Shown in pieces: positions 1 through 6,636 of a stretch of DNA of 14,880 nucleotides; positions within the stretch are counted from its first letter, which is position 1, and the number at the start of each line of letters is the position of its first letter. The notes under the pieces were generated by a model, which was given only the letters and a program-made list of their open reading frames with translations, had not been told where the DNA came from and searched no databases. Position numbers and translations under genes: made by a program. Source of the DNA: Puia dinghuensis (lineage in GTDB: Bacteria > Bacteroidota > Bacteroidia > Chitinophagales > Chitinophagaceae); the NCBI GenBank assembly GCA_026224995.1, contig JAMFRX010000043.1:1-14880 (forward strand), in the 5' to 3' direction.

Positions 1-386
1 TAAAAGTCGTCATTCATGCAGGTGAGGATGGCCTGGTAGATCTCGTCGGGGTCGGTGGTCTTGGTAAGATAGGCATTGGCGCCCATTTCCATCATTTTGG
101 AGATCATTTCCTGATCATCGTACATGGTGAGTACGATGATCTTCACATCCTCATATTCTTTACGTAGCAGTCCGATAGCGTTGATGCCGTCGACTTCGGG
201 CATACGGATGTCCATCAATAAAACGTCCGGTCGTTTGATCTGCATCTTGTGCACCAGATCCTTCCCATCTTCGGCCTCCCAGAGAATTCTAAGATATTCC
301 TTGTTTTTCAGCGCCATTTTAATACCGTCACGGAAAATCTTATGATCATCAGCGATCGATACTTTGATAACTAATTCAGCAGTCAT
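1..386 (-). CDS. NarL/LuxR-type response regulator, N-terminal receiver (partial)
   Basis: Reading the minus strand from the ATG at 384-386 gives 128 residues of a phosphoacceptor receiver domain, and the gene continues past the left edge. Visible signature residues are the acidic pair Asp13-Asp14 in ADDHKIFR, the phosphorylation site Asp59 in LLMDIRMP, Thr87 in VLTMYDD and Lys109 in YLTKTTDP. Together these form the full receiver active site, so this should be a working phosphoreceiver. The ADDHK...LTMYDD style is typical of the NarL/FixJ class, which normally carries a C-terminal LuxR-type DNA-binding domain; that part would lie outside the window and is inferred. The sequence is close to the receiver of the regulator at 3076-3726. 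It is transcribed away from the signalling block at 997-3726. No good promoter match was seen upstream of the ATG. Confidence 0.93.
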   Translation of the reverse strand, partial: MTAELVIKVSIADDHKIFRDGIKMALKNKEYLRILWEAEDGKDLVHKMQIKRPDVLLMDIRMPEVDGINAIGLLRKEYEDVKIIVLTMYDDQEMISKMMEMGANAYLTKTTDPDEIYQAILTCMNDDF

Positions 387-516
387 ACCGGCAGGTTTGT
401 AGAATTAATAGGTATAGGTGTTAATTTATGTTAACGAAGAAGTACTATTTGTATAACTAGAATTTTTACGACTCCAACTGTATTTTCCGCATTTGATAAA
501 ACGGGCAGTTCTGCTC

Positions 517-547
517 TTGTTAAACAAGTGACGGTCCGCTATTTTTG
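517..547 (+). promoter_or_regulatory. Candidate Bacteroidota promoter inside the intergenic region
   Basis: TTG at 517-519 is followed after 20 bases by TATTTTTG at 540-547. This matches the Bacteroidota -33 TTTG/TTG and -7 TAnnTTTG consensus. It points rightwards, with an expected start near 554, about 440 bases before the gene at 997. It could give that gene a very long leader, drive a small RNA, or be a chance match in AT-rich DNA. Confidence 0.35.
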
Positions 548-835
548 TAAGAAGAGATGATTGATAGGATCAGATCAGTCAACTTTTCTCTTTCCGGAGC
601 CTTATTACCACGGTGTGAGGTAATTTAGCTTTAATTTCCGGTTACGCGGAATGATATAACGAAAAATCAGGGATTAATATTACCCTGGCCTTCCCCGATT
701 CCATCCCCAAGGTTTATCCACACCCCTCCTCTGTTTGTGAATATCTTTTGCCTCCAGTATTTCTCCGAGGGCTTTTTCCCATTTTAGCGATAGTAAAAAT
801 ACGCATTTTATAGCGTGAAACTACTCTATTTTGGA

Positions 836-855
836 CTAGTAAACCTCCTAGTAAA
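836..855. repeat. Short direct repeat CTAGTAAA x2
   Basis: CTAGTAAA occurs at 836-843 and again at 848-855, separated by CCTC, giving a 12-base period. The site lies about 140-160 bases upstream of the gene at 997. The spacing is about one helical turn, which would suit a dimeric response regulator, but the repeat is short and chance is a real alternative. Confidence 0.3.
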
Positions 856-996
856 ATCCCCTGAAACCCAATACAGACTTGAATTCCAGGCAATTTAAAG
901 CATTTTACCATAAATTTTGGCCGTTGCTCAGTTTTTTTTTTAGGGGTTATTTAGCCTTACAAACTAACATTTTACAACCTCTAAAAACGCATTAGT

Positions 997-1374
997 ATGT
1001 TACAAAAAGAGCTACTTACCAAAAGGAACTATGCTGCAATTGGCGAAGAGATCACACATGAGCTGGCTGCCGACTTCATCAAGGCCTTCGATCAGGAGTG
1101 CCCCAATGAGATCAAGGCTTTTACGATGGGAAAGAATATCCTGGAACAGATCCTTGCTCAGCCTGGATGTGCCGGTATGCGTTTTTACAATGGCATTAAC
1201 GAGAAAGGACAAAAGACCCTGGTGTACGTAGGCGTCGACGCCGACGGGAAAGACCTGGTCAAGAAAACCGTGGTATTGGGGAATGGCAGCCTGATCAGCG
1301 AAAGGGCGATCGTTGCTGACCGGAACGACAATACCCCGACGAGCCTGCCTTCCTGGCTGACCTGGCTGCTCTAG
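997..1374 (+). CDS. Conserved-looking hypothetical protein, 125 residues
   Basis: I do not recognise a named family. The protein is soluble-looking for most of its length: an alpha-helical N-terminal half (residues 1-55, including KNILEQILAQPGC) followed by a segment that reads as beta strands (residues 58-95, with RFYNGINEKGQKTLVYVGVD and a later VVLGNGSL). The last residues are hydrophobic and Trp-rich (LPSWLTWLL), which may be a membrane-associating or partner-binding tail. There is no signal peptide. It begins at an ATG with an A-rich leader (acgcattagt). It is the first of four co-directional genes ending in a histidine kinase and response regulator, with 61 bases to the next gene, so a role in the same signal pathway is plausible but only inferred from position. 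Codon use and composition look like a real gene. Confidence 0.75.
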   Translation: MLQKELLTKRNYAAIGEEITHELAADFIKAFDQECPNEIKAFTMGKNILEQILAQPGCAGMRFYNGINEKGQKTLVYVGVDADGKDLVKKTVVLGNGSLISERAIVADRNDNTPTSLPSWLTWLL

Positions 1375-1435
1375 GCCTTCCCAGATGCTTGGATTATAAG
1401 CTAATACCTTTTATATTTGATGAAACTATCAGGTA

Positions 1436-2092
1436 TTGCTAAATTCGATAAGTTACTTTTCAGGAGTATTACCCATTCTCGCTTTCATCTTGTTCTACAA
1501 AAGGAATAAGGTAGGGGGATACTGGGTAATATTTCTTTATAGCATACTGAGCTTTCTCACGGATACGGGTTATTGGAATCCGTGGATCAAAGCGCATTCC
1601 TTTTATCTCTTTAGTGGTTTTACGATCGTAGAATATTCCCTCTTCGCCTATTTCTTGTATCTAAGCCTGCTGGAAAGGAAGTTCAAGATCCTCCTGGTGA
1701 TCTGTTCGGCGCTATTTTATTTGATAGCACTTTTTACGATCGTTGCGAAGAACAGGGAGAGCTTCGATTCCTTATCGGCGAGTCTGGAGGCCAGTCTGCT
1801 CATACTATATAGTATACTCTACTTATATGAGCAGATAAAGGACCCGGCGATCCTATTCGTCTACCAGAGCAAGAAATTTTGGATCGTTATAGCTTTCCTG
1901 CTGTATCTTTCTTCTACTCTTTTCCTTTTTATATATGCCACTACCTTTTCTTCGCAGCAACATAAAAGTTATTGGGGCATTAACAATATTTTTGATATTA
2001 TCAAGAATCTGCTATTTGTCGTCTCTTTTGGCATGAAAAAAAATAAACAACCTGAACAATCGTTAGAAAACTTTTACTCGGAGGAGAGCTGA
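1436..2092 (+). CDS. Seven-helix membrane protein, candidate sensor partner of the downstream kinase
   Basis: The 218-residue product has seven hydrophobic segments, at about residues 5-21, 28-44, 54-78, 82-103, 114-132, 147-169 and 182-200. They are joined by very short loops, and a charged tail (KKNKQPEQ... to 218) follows. There is no soluble catalytic domain. The shape resembles the 7TM sensor regions that are often fused to kinases, but I cannot assign a family. The start is uncertain: the frame has a TGA at 1421-1423 and no ATG before the first helix, so the best start is TTG at 1436, with only AGG at 1431-1433 as a weak ribosome site. An ATG at 1420 is out of frame and gives a short dead-end frame. 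The downstream kinase has just one membrane helix and no sensor domain, so this protein may provide the sensing function. That is inference from gene order. Confidence 0.72.
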   Translation: MLNSISYFSGVLPILAFILFYKRNKVGGYWVIFLYSILSFLTDTGYWNPWIKAHSFYLFSGFTIVEYSLFAYFLYLSLLERKFKILLVICSALFYLIALFTIVAKNRESFDSLSASLEASLLILYSILYLYEQIKDPAILFVYQSKKFWIVIAFLLYLSSTLFLFIYATTFSSQQHKSYWGINNIFDIIKNLLFVVSFGMKKNKQPEQSLENFYSEES

Positions 2093-2101
2093 AAACTTGA
2101 C

Positions 2102-2164
2102 ATGATGAAAACCCCTACCTTAAAACAACCCGCCGTCGTACGGAAAACGATGTCGACCCTATAA
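2102..2164 (+). CDS. Possible 20-codon leader ORF overlapping the kinase start
   Basis: An ATGATG at 2102 opens a 20-codon frame whose TAA stop (2162-2164) shares its last base with the ATG of the histidine kinase (TAATG). A GGAGGAG at 2080-2086 lies 15 bases upstream of the first ATG. The arrangement is typical of translational coupling by reinitiation. The frame is also the same as that of the 7TM gene, beyond its TGA at 2090-2092. No similarity to any known peptide is visible, so it may be chance. Confidence 0.3.
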   Translation: MMKTPTLKQPAVVRKTMSTL

Positions 2165-3006
2165 TGATACTATTAGAAGTTTCTACCCCTGGTAATGTGT
2201 CGCTTGTGCTGTTTTTCGGCACCATCGGAATGCTGGCGCTAACGATAGGGCTAATCGTTTTCATAATTTTCCACCAACGTAAGGTCATCCGGTACCAGCT
2301 GCGGCTGCAACGGATGGAGCAGGACCAGCAAAAGCTTCTACTGAACGCCTCTATCCGGCTTCAGGAGGAGGAGCGGCAGCGGATCGCAGCGGACCTACAC
2401 GACGATGCGGGTCCATTGCTGGCCACGGCCAGGCTGTATTTGAATGAGAACCTGGTGAACCTGGACAAGACCACTCAGCTGCAAAGCATCTACAACGCCA
2501 AGAGCATCATCGACGATACGATCCAGCTGATCCGTAATATCTCACACAGTCTGATGCCCCCTACTCTCAAAAATTTCGGGCTTGAATCTGCGGTAAACGA
2601 CCTTTTTCAGAAGATCAGCGGTTCGGGCAGCATGAATGCCAGCTCCCGTTTTCATGACTACCGTGAACGGCTGCAGGCGGAGAACGAGCTGATCATTTTC
2701 CGGGTGATCCAGGAACTGGTGAATAATATCCTGAAGCACAGCAACGCCAGCTTTATCCATCTGACTCAGAACACCAGCGGCAACAAGTTTTTTATCCGGC
2801 TGCATCATGATGGCCGGGGCATTACGCAGAATGATTTCATCAAGCTGAATAAGAGTAATGTGGGTCTTGGGCTCAAGAATATCCAAAGCCGGCTAAAGGT
2901 TTTGCATGGCAAGATATTCTTCGAAAAGGATATGTCGCAGACCTACTACAAAGTGACTATAGAACTCGTTAAGGAAGAAGAAGATAAGCTTCAGGAACAG
3001 GAATAG
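2164..3006 (+). CDS. NarL-class sensor histidine kinase (HisKA_3 / HATPase_c)
   Basis: This 280-residue kinase has one membrane helix (about residues 13-36) and a short charged coiled linker (40-70). A HisKA_3 dimerisation domain follows, with the phosphoacceptor His79 in the ADLHDD motif. The ATPase domain comes next: N box ELVNNILKH (184-192), G1 box DGRG (216-219) and G2 box GLGLKN (234-239). All catalytic motifs are intact. It lacks any periplasmic, PAS, GAF or TPR sensor region, so signal input must come through its helix or from a partner; the 7TM protein just upstream is the obvious candidate. It should phosphorylate the response regulator encoded 69 bases downstream. The start ATG overlaps the stop of a 20-codon frame (TAATG). 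Confidence 0.93.
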   Translation: MILLEVSTPGNVSLVLFFGTIGMLALTIGLIVFIIFHQRKVIRYQLRLQRMEQDQQKLLLNASIRLQEEERQRIAADLHDDAGPLLATARLYLNENLVNLDKTTQLQSIYNAKSIIDDTIQLIRNISHSLMPPTLKNFGLESAVNDLFQKISGSGSMNASSRFHDYRERLQAENELIIFRVIQELVNNILKHSNASFIHLTQNTSGNKFFIRLHHDGRGITQNDFIKLNKSNVGLGLKNIQSRLKVLHGKIFFEKDMSQTYYKVTIELVKEEEDKLQEQE

Positions 3007-3075
3007 TATTTATGTGTATCTTTAGGAACGCATACCCCTGACCGGAGACCAAAGTTACTGTGCATACAACTGTCT

Positions 3076-3726
3076 ATGGGAGTAATTAAAGTTGCAATAG
3101 CCGATGACCACAAGATATTCCGTAAGGGTGTCATCTTATCTTTACGCCCCTACAGCGCCATAAAGTTTGTGCAGGAAGCGGAGAATGGGCAAGAATTGCT
3201 GGATGGTCTGGCCGCTTCGGAGCCGGATGTGGTGCTGATGGACTTGCGGATGCCTCAAAAGGATGGGATCGAAACGACCAAGATCATTGCCAAGCAATTT
3301 CCTTCGATACATATTATAGCCCTGACCATGTATGAGGATGAGCGATTTGTGAGCCACATGATGGAAATCGGGGCGAATGGCTATTTGCTGAAGAGCGCCG
3401 ATCCCAGCGAGATCAAGCGAGCTATAATCGAAGTAGCCACCAAGGGCTATTACCTCAATAATTTCGTCAATCGCATTCTGCTGAAGAAATCCCATGTGCG
3501 TACGAAAACGATCCCGAGCCTCAACACGGAGATCACCCTCAACGAGAGGGAGCGGGAGGTAGTTCGTTACATCTGTATGGAGTTCACGGCCCAGGAGATC
3601 GCCCAGAAGATCGACGTCAGTCCCAGGACGGTGGAGGCCATAAAGGACAGGCTGATGGAGCGTTTTGGCGCTAAGAATACGGCAGGGCTGGTCTTTTTTG
3701 CCGTCAAGAACAACCTGATAGATTAA
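3076..3726 (+). CDS. NarL/LuxR-type response regulator
   Basis: The complete 216-residue protein has an N-terminal receiver with Asp10-Asp11 (ADDHK), phosphoacceptor Asp56 (LMDLRMP), Thr84 and Lys106. Its C-terminal LuxR/GerE helix-turn-helix covers about 153-213, with the recognisable LNEREREVV start and the AQEIAQKIDVSPRTVEAIK helix pair. It is a DNA-binding transcription regulator expected to be phosphorylated by the kinase immediately upstream (69 bases). Its targets cannot be read from the sequence; the divergent intergenic region at 387-996 is a natural place to look for autoregulation. It closely resembles the receiver encoded at 1-386, suggesting a local paralog pair. Its stop lies 11 bases from the convergent scoB stop, with no hairpin terminator seen between them. 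Confidence 0.95.
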   Translation: MGVIKVAIADDHKIFRKGVILSLRPYSAIKFVQEAENGQELLDGLAASEPDVVLMDLRMPQKDGIETTKIIAKQFPSIHIIALTMYEDERFVSHMMEIGANGYLLKSADPSEIKRAIIEVATKGYYLNNFVNRILLKKSHVRTKTIPSLNTEITLNEREREVVRYICMEFTAQEIAQKIDVSPRTVEAIKDRLMERFGAKNTAGLVFFAVKNNLID

Positions 3727-3737
3727 ATCACTTTTAT

Positions 3738-4397
3738 TTACTGAAGCTGCATTTCCGGAACTTCGGCGGGTATCACCAGCCGGCCGGCCGTCTTGCTGCG
3801 GATCTCTTCCACGGAGACGCCCGGGGCGCGTTCAAGCAGCAGGAAGCCTTCGGGGACGATATCCATTACGGCCAGGTCGGTGACCACTTTCCTGACGCAT
3901 TTGACGCCGGTGAGGGGGAGGCCGCAGGCGGGCAGCAGTTTGGACTCCCCTTTGGGGTTGGTATGCTGCATGGCTACGATGATATTACGGGCGCTGGCGA
4001 CCAGGTCCATGGCTCCGCCCATTCCCTTGACCATTTTCCCGGGTATTTTCCAGTTGGCGATATCGCCGGTGTCCGAGACTTCCATGGCACCCAGGACGGT
4101 GAGGTCTACTTTGCCGGCCCTGATCATCCCAAAGCTTTCGGCGCTGTCGAAGAAGGCCCCGCCCGGAAGGATGGTGACCGTTTCCTTGCCGGCATTAATG
4201 AGGTCGGGGTCCAGCTCCGCTTCCGTGGGATAGGGGCCCATGCCGAGCATCCCGTTCTCCGATTGCAGCATGATGGAGGTGCCGGCGGGGATGTAGTTAG
4301 CCACGAGGGTGGGGATACCGATGCCGAGGTTGACGTACATGCCGTCCCGTAATTCCCGGGCGATCCGTTTAGCGATGCCGAATTTATCCAATGCCAT
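3738..4397 (-). CDS. scoB: 3-oxoacid CoA-transferase subunit B
   Basis: The product is the B subunit of a heteromeric succinyl-CoA:3-ketoacid type CoA transferase, which moves CoA between succinyl-CoA and acetoacetate and so feeds ketone bodies or leucine and lysine breakdown products into acetyl-CoA. At 219 residues it has the usual length. Visible family signatures are NLGIGIPT (23-30) and SENG (46-49), whose Glu47 is the catalytic glutamate that forms the CoA thioester in this family. A glycine-rich GGAFFDS and a conserved GKMVKGMGGAMDL stretch follow. The gene starts 22 bases after the scoA stop on the same strand, so the two are almost certainly co-transcribed. The exact substrate pair (acetoacetate versus another 3-oxoacid such as 3-oxoadipate) cannot be settled from sequence reading alone. 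Confidence 0.93.
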   Translation of the reverse strand: MALDKFGIAKRIARELRDGMYVNLGIGIPTLVANYIPAGTSIMLQSENGMLGMGPYPTEAELDPDLINAGKETVTILPGGAFFDSAESFGMIRAGKVDLTVLGAMEVSDTGDIANWKIPGKMVKGMGGAMDLVASARNIIVAMQHTNPKGESKLLPACGLPLTGVKCVRKVVTDLAVMDIVPEGFLLLERAPGVSVEEIRSKTAGRLVIPAEVPEMQLQ

Positions 4398-4419
4398 AAA
4401 TTGCTGTTGATTGGTGAGT

Positions 4420-5124
4420 CTATTTTGAGTCGGCGAGCCGGACTGTAGGCCGCTCTATGCGTCGTTGATAATTGCCGCCCTGGAAGATGCGGTGAACATA
4501 GATCCCCGGGACCTGGACCTGGTCGGGATCGAGCTCGCCGGGCTGTACCAGGTGTTCGACTTCCGCTATAGTGATGTTACCGGCTTTCGCCATCGAGGTG
4601 GAGAAGTTGCGGGTCGTCTTCCTGAAGACGAGGTTTCCCAAAGTATCGCCTTTCCAGGCTTTGACGATCGCAAAATCGGCATGGAGGGCCAGCTCCATGA
4701 GGTAGGGTTTTCCGTGGAATTCCCGGACTTCTTTGCCGATGGCTATTTCTGTCCCGTAGCCGGCGGGTGTAAAAAAGGCGGGGATGCCCATACCGGCCAT
4801 CTGGATGCGGGTAGCAAGGGTTCCCTGAGGGAGGAGGTCGACCTCGAGCTCTCCACTCAGGAGCTGGCGCTCGAATTCGGCATTCTCGCCTACGTAGGAG
4901 CTTATCATTTTTTTGATCTGCCTCGTTTTGAGGAGAAGGCCGAGGCCGAAGTCGTCCACCCCGGCGTTATTGGAGATACAGGTAAGATGGCGGGCGCCGC
5001 TGCGGGTGAGGGCGTCGATGCAATTTTCCGGGATACCGCATAAACCGAATCCGCCTAACATGATGACGGCGGCGTCGGGGATATCCCGAACGGCTTCGTC
5101 GGCATCGGCAACAAGTTTTTTCAT
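4420..5124 (-). CDS. scoA: 3-oxoacid CoA-transferase subunit A
   Basis: The product is the A subunit partner of ScoB, 234 residues when started at the ATG at 5122-5124. Family signatures are GGFGLCGIPE (24-33), SNNAGVDDFG (51-60), the SYVGENAEFERQ segment, and PQGTLATRI followed by AFFTPAGYGT. The open frame extends upstream to 5301, but that extension overlaps the DUF4296 gene on the same strand and is Arg/Pro/Ser-rich without family similarity. The MKKLVADADEAV start is the family-like one. A TATTTTTG box lies just upstream (5142-5149, minus), so scoAB may have its own promoter in addition to read-through from the envelope genes 37 bases away. Confidence 0.93.
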   Translation of the reverse strand: MKKLVADADEAVRDIPDAAVIMLGGFGLCGIPENCIDALTRSGARHLTCISNNAGVDDFGLGLLLKTRQIKKMISSYVGENAEFERQLLSGELEVDLLPQGTLATRIQMAGMGIPAFFTPAGYGTEIAIGKEVREFHGKPYLMELALHADFAIVKAWKGDTLGNLVFRKTTRNFSTSMAKAGNITIAEVEHLVQPGELDPDQVQVPGIYVHRIFQGGNYQRRIERPTVRLADSK

Positions 5125-5141
5125 CCGGCAAGAGATTTGGC

Positions 5142-5149
5142 CAAAAATA
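5142..5149 (-). promoter_or_regulatory. Candidate -7 element upstream of scoA
   Basis: On the minus strand TATTTTTG is an exact TAnnTTTG match, 17 bases before the scoA ATG. No convincing TTTG -33 box is seen 19-21 bases upstream, so this is only half a promoter. If real, it would allow scoAB to be expressed separately from the bamD-to-DUF4296 genes. Confidence 0.3.
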
Positions 5150-5161
5150 CGATAAACTATG

Positions 5162-5716
5162 TTATGGCGTGGTGTGCTTCGCCGCGGGAGTCCCAGTTGG
5201 GTGATCAGGCGGTTTGATAGCGGGCGGATGGGGGGTGGGGATGCCGAACGGGTGCTTCCCGGGTAGTATGGCAGCCGGGTGCTTCCCAGGCGGCAGGGCA
5301 ACCGGGGGTTTAATGGCGGGCGTGGCAGCCGGCGGTGGGGTGGAGATGGGCTTCAGGGGCGGCCGGCTATAGCTTTCCGTGCGCAGGCGATTGCCCTTGT
5401 TAACCAGGCTGTCGAAGAGGGTTTGTGACAGGTCGGGGTGGTCGAGGTAATATTTGTAGCTTTTCTGGAATTTGTCGCGGGTGACGTCGTGGAGGCGGAA
5501 TACCTGTTCATAGAGCCGGAGGTGTTCCTTCTTAAGATCCAGGTGCGAGGAATCTTTCGTCAGGTAGGAGGCATACTGGTCGGCCAGCACCATATCCCAG
5601 AGGACGCCTTCCATCTTGTCCCGGGGAAGGATGCCAGAGGGAACGTGGTCCTTGCCTGCGCAGGAAGCGATCGCCAGGCAGATGATGATGAGCAGGGCGG
5701 CGGTCCCTTTTGTCAT
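5162..5716 (-). CDS. DUF4296 lipoprotein with proline-rich tail
   Basis: The 184-residue product starts with a lipoprotein signal peptide: a hydrophobic stretch, then the lipobox AIASC with Cys19 as the expected lipidated residue. Residues about 25-115 fit the Bacteroidota family DUF4296 (ILPRDKMEGVLWDMVLAD, then a helical region ending in FDSLVNKGNRL). The function of this family is unknown to me. The rest, from about 118, is a proline-rich low-complexity tail (PGKHP twice, AIKPP twice), probably a flexible spacer in the periplasm. The start ATG overlaps the stop of the DUF4835 gene by four bases (ATGA), which indicates translational coupling. Family members often end soon after the helical domain, so the tail looks lineage-specific. 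Confidence 0.82.
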   Translation of the reverse strand: MTKGTAALLIIICLAIASCAGKDHVPSGILPRDKMEGVLWDMVLADQYASYLTKDSSHLDLKKEHLRLYEQVFRLHDVTRDKFQKSYKYYLDHPDLSQTLFDSLVNKGNRLRTESYSRPPLKPISTPPPAATPAIKPPVALPPGKHPAAILPGKHPFGIPTPHPPAIKPPDHPTGTPAAKHTTP

Positions 5717-6636
5717 TGCAGGTCCTGTTTATACTTATTTGCGTTGGAGACATCCAGCTTGGAGAGCAGGTCTAATGCCCGGGCTTTTTCGTCGGGGGCG
5801 GCTTTCTGGAAGATCCTGCTGAGCTCCGTACCTTTTCCCTGGAAGAAGAACTGCATGATCATGGTATTGGGGTTGTCGGAATTCACGGTATTCAGCATAT
5901 TGAGGGCATTGAGGATAGCGGTCCGGGCGTCGGCCTCTTTGTCATACATCTGGTCCAGGCCGGTGCGGAAATAGCTGTAATAGGCGTCGTGTACAAGCGT
6001 GTATTTATTATTGGTAAGGTTCTCTATGAGCCAGTAGCGGTTGCGGACGCCGTCAAAGGGTTTCCAGCCATTGATGTTCTGGGCTTCGGGGGCGTTGTTG
6101 ACGATATTGAGCGCTTTCTGGAGGTAGGGGTCGCCGCCACGCAGGGCATAGGTGTCGAAGTCGAGTCCCAGGATGAGATAGACATAGTAAGCGACCTCGG
6201 CGGTGAGGTTGGCGGCGTAGGGTTCGGAGCCCTGGACGCGATTTTCGTTAAAGTCGAGGTTCTGGTATTCCACATACCGGAAGCTGAAGGATTCGTCCTG
6301 GAAGTTGATCAGCGGGCTTTGATAGGAGGTGTTGAAGACCGGGCGTCCGGCCTGAACGGTTATAGTAGCCTGGAAGGTGTTGTTATCGCCGGCGGAGCTG
6401 ACGTTGATGAGAAAGTTGCAAAGGATCTTTTCGTTGCTCTTGAACGATTCGTTGGACCATTGCCGGTTGTTGATAAAGTTATAGAGGGCAGCCTGGAGGG
6501 TTTGGAATTGTTTGTGATCTACTGTGGAGGGCACCCTGGTGGCAATGACGGCGACATTGGCCTGTAGTTCCTGGGCCCGGAGGCCTGGGAGGACGGCTCC
6601 CAGCAGGAGGATGGATATAAGACAGGTTTTACGCAT
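5713..6636 (-). CDS. DUF4835 family secreted protein (PorD-like annotation in some databases)
   Basis: The 307-residue product has an N-terminal signal peptide ending at about LRAQ (residues 19-22). It shows the pattern of DUF4835: an early QTLQAALYNFINNRQW segment, a central FRYVEYQNLDFNENRV, then LTAEVAYYVYLILGLDFD and a C-terminal helical region with MIMQFFFQGKGTELSRIF. The protein is probably exported and envelope-associated. I recall some databases listing this family under a type IX secretion name (PorD), but nothing in this sequence proves that role. The gene overlaps the end of coaBC by 8 bases and the start of the DUF4296 gene by 4, so the three are translationally linked. The coaBC-DUF4835 order is common in Bacteroidota, where recN often follows; here a DUF4296 gene follows instead. 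Confidence 0.85.
   Translation of the reverse strand: MRKTCLISILLLGAVLPGLRAQELQANVAVIATRVPSTVDHKQFQTLQAALYNFINNRQWSNESFKSNEKILCNFLINVSSAGDNNTFQATITVQAGRPVFNTSYQSPLINFQDESFSFRYVEYQNLDFNENRVQGSEPYAANLTAEVAYYVYLILGLDFDTYALRGGDPYLQKALNIVNNAPEAQNINGWKPFDGVRNRYWLIENLTNNKYTLVHDAYYSYFRTGLDQMYDKEADARTAILNALNMLNTVNSDNPNTMIMQFFFQGKGTELSRIFQKAAPDEKARALDLLSKLDVSNANKYKQDLQ

Larger units (their letters stand above)
387..996. other. Long AT-rich intergenic region without a convincing gene
   Basis: About 610 bases separate the two divergent signalling genes. The only open frame of note (714-911, minus, 65 codons) has no recognisable similarity and no protein-like composition, so I treat the stretch as non-coding. 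It contains a promoter-like site at 517-547 on the plus strand, a short direct repeat CTAGTAAA at 836-843 and 848-855 with a 12-base period, and a weak 5-bp inverted repeat CAGGG/CCCTG around 668-687. There is no tRNA or rRNA and no obvious riboswitch. A long regulatory leader or a small RNA is possible but not shown. Confidence 0.6.

Noticed and set aside
668..687. CAGGG/CCCTG inverted repeat as a terminator
   Set aside because: Only 5 bp, AT-rich loop, no U tract; too weak to call.
714..911. 65-codon minus-strand frame in the long intergenic region
   Set aside because: No similarity, no ribosome site, and Bacteroidota AT-rich spacers yield such frames by chance.
3727..3737. Bidirectional terminator between the response regulator and scoB
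   Set aside because: Only 11 bases separate the stops and no stem-loop can be formed.
5125..5301. N-terminal extension of scoA up to 5301
   Set aside because: It overlaps the DUF4296 gene on the same strand, is low-complexity and has no CoA-transferase similarity; the ATG at 5124 gives the family start.
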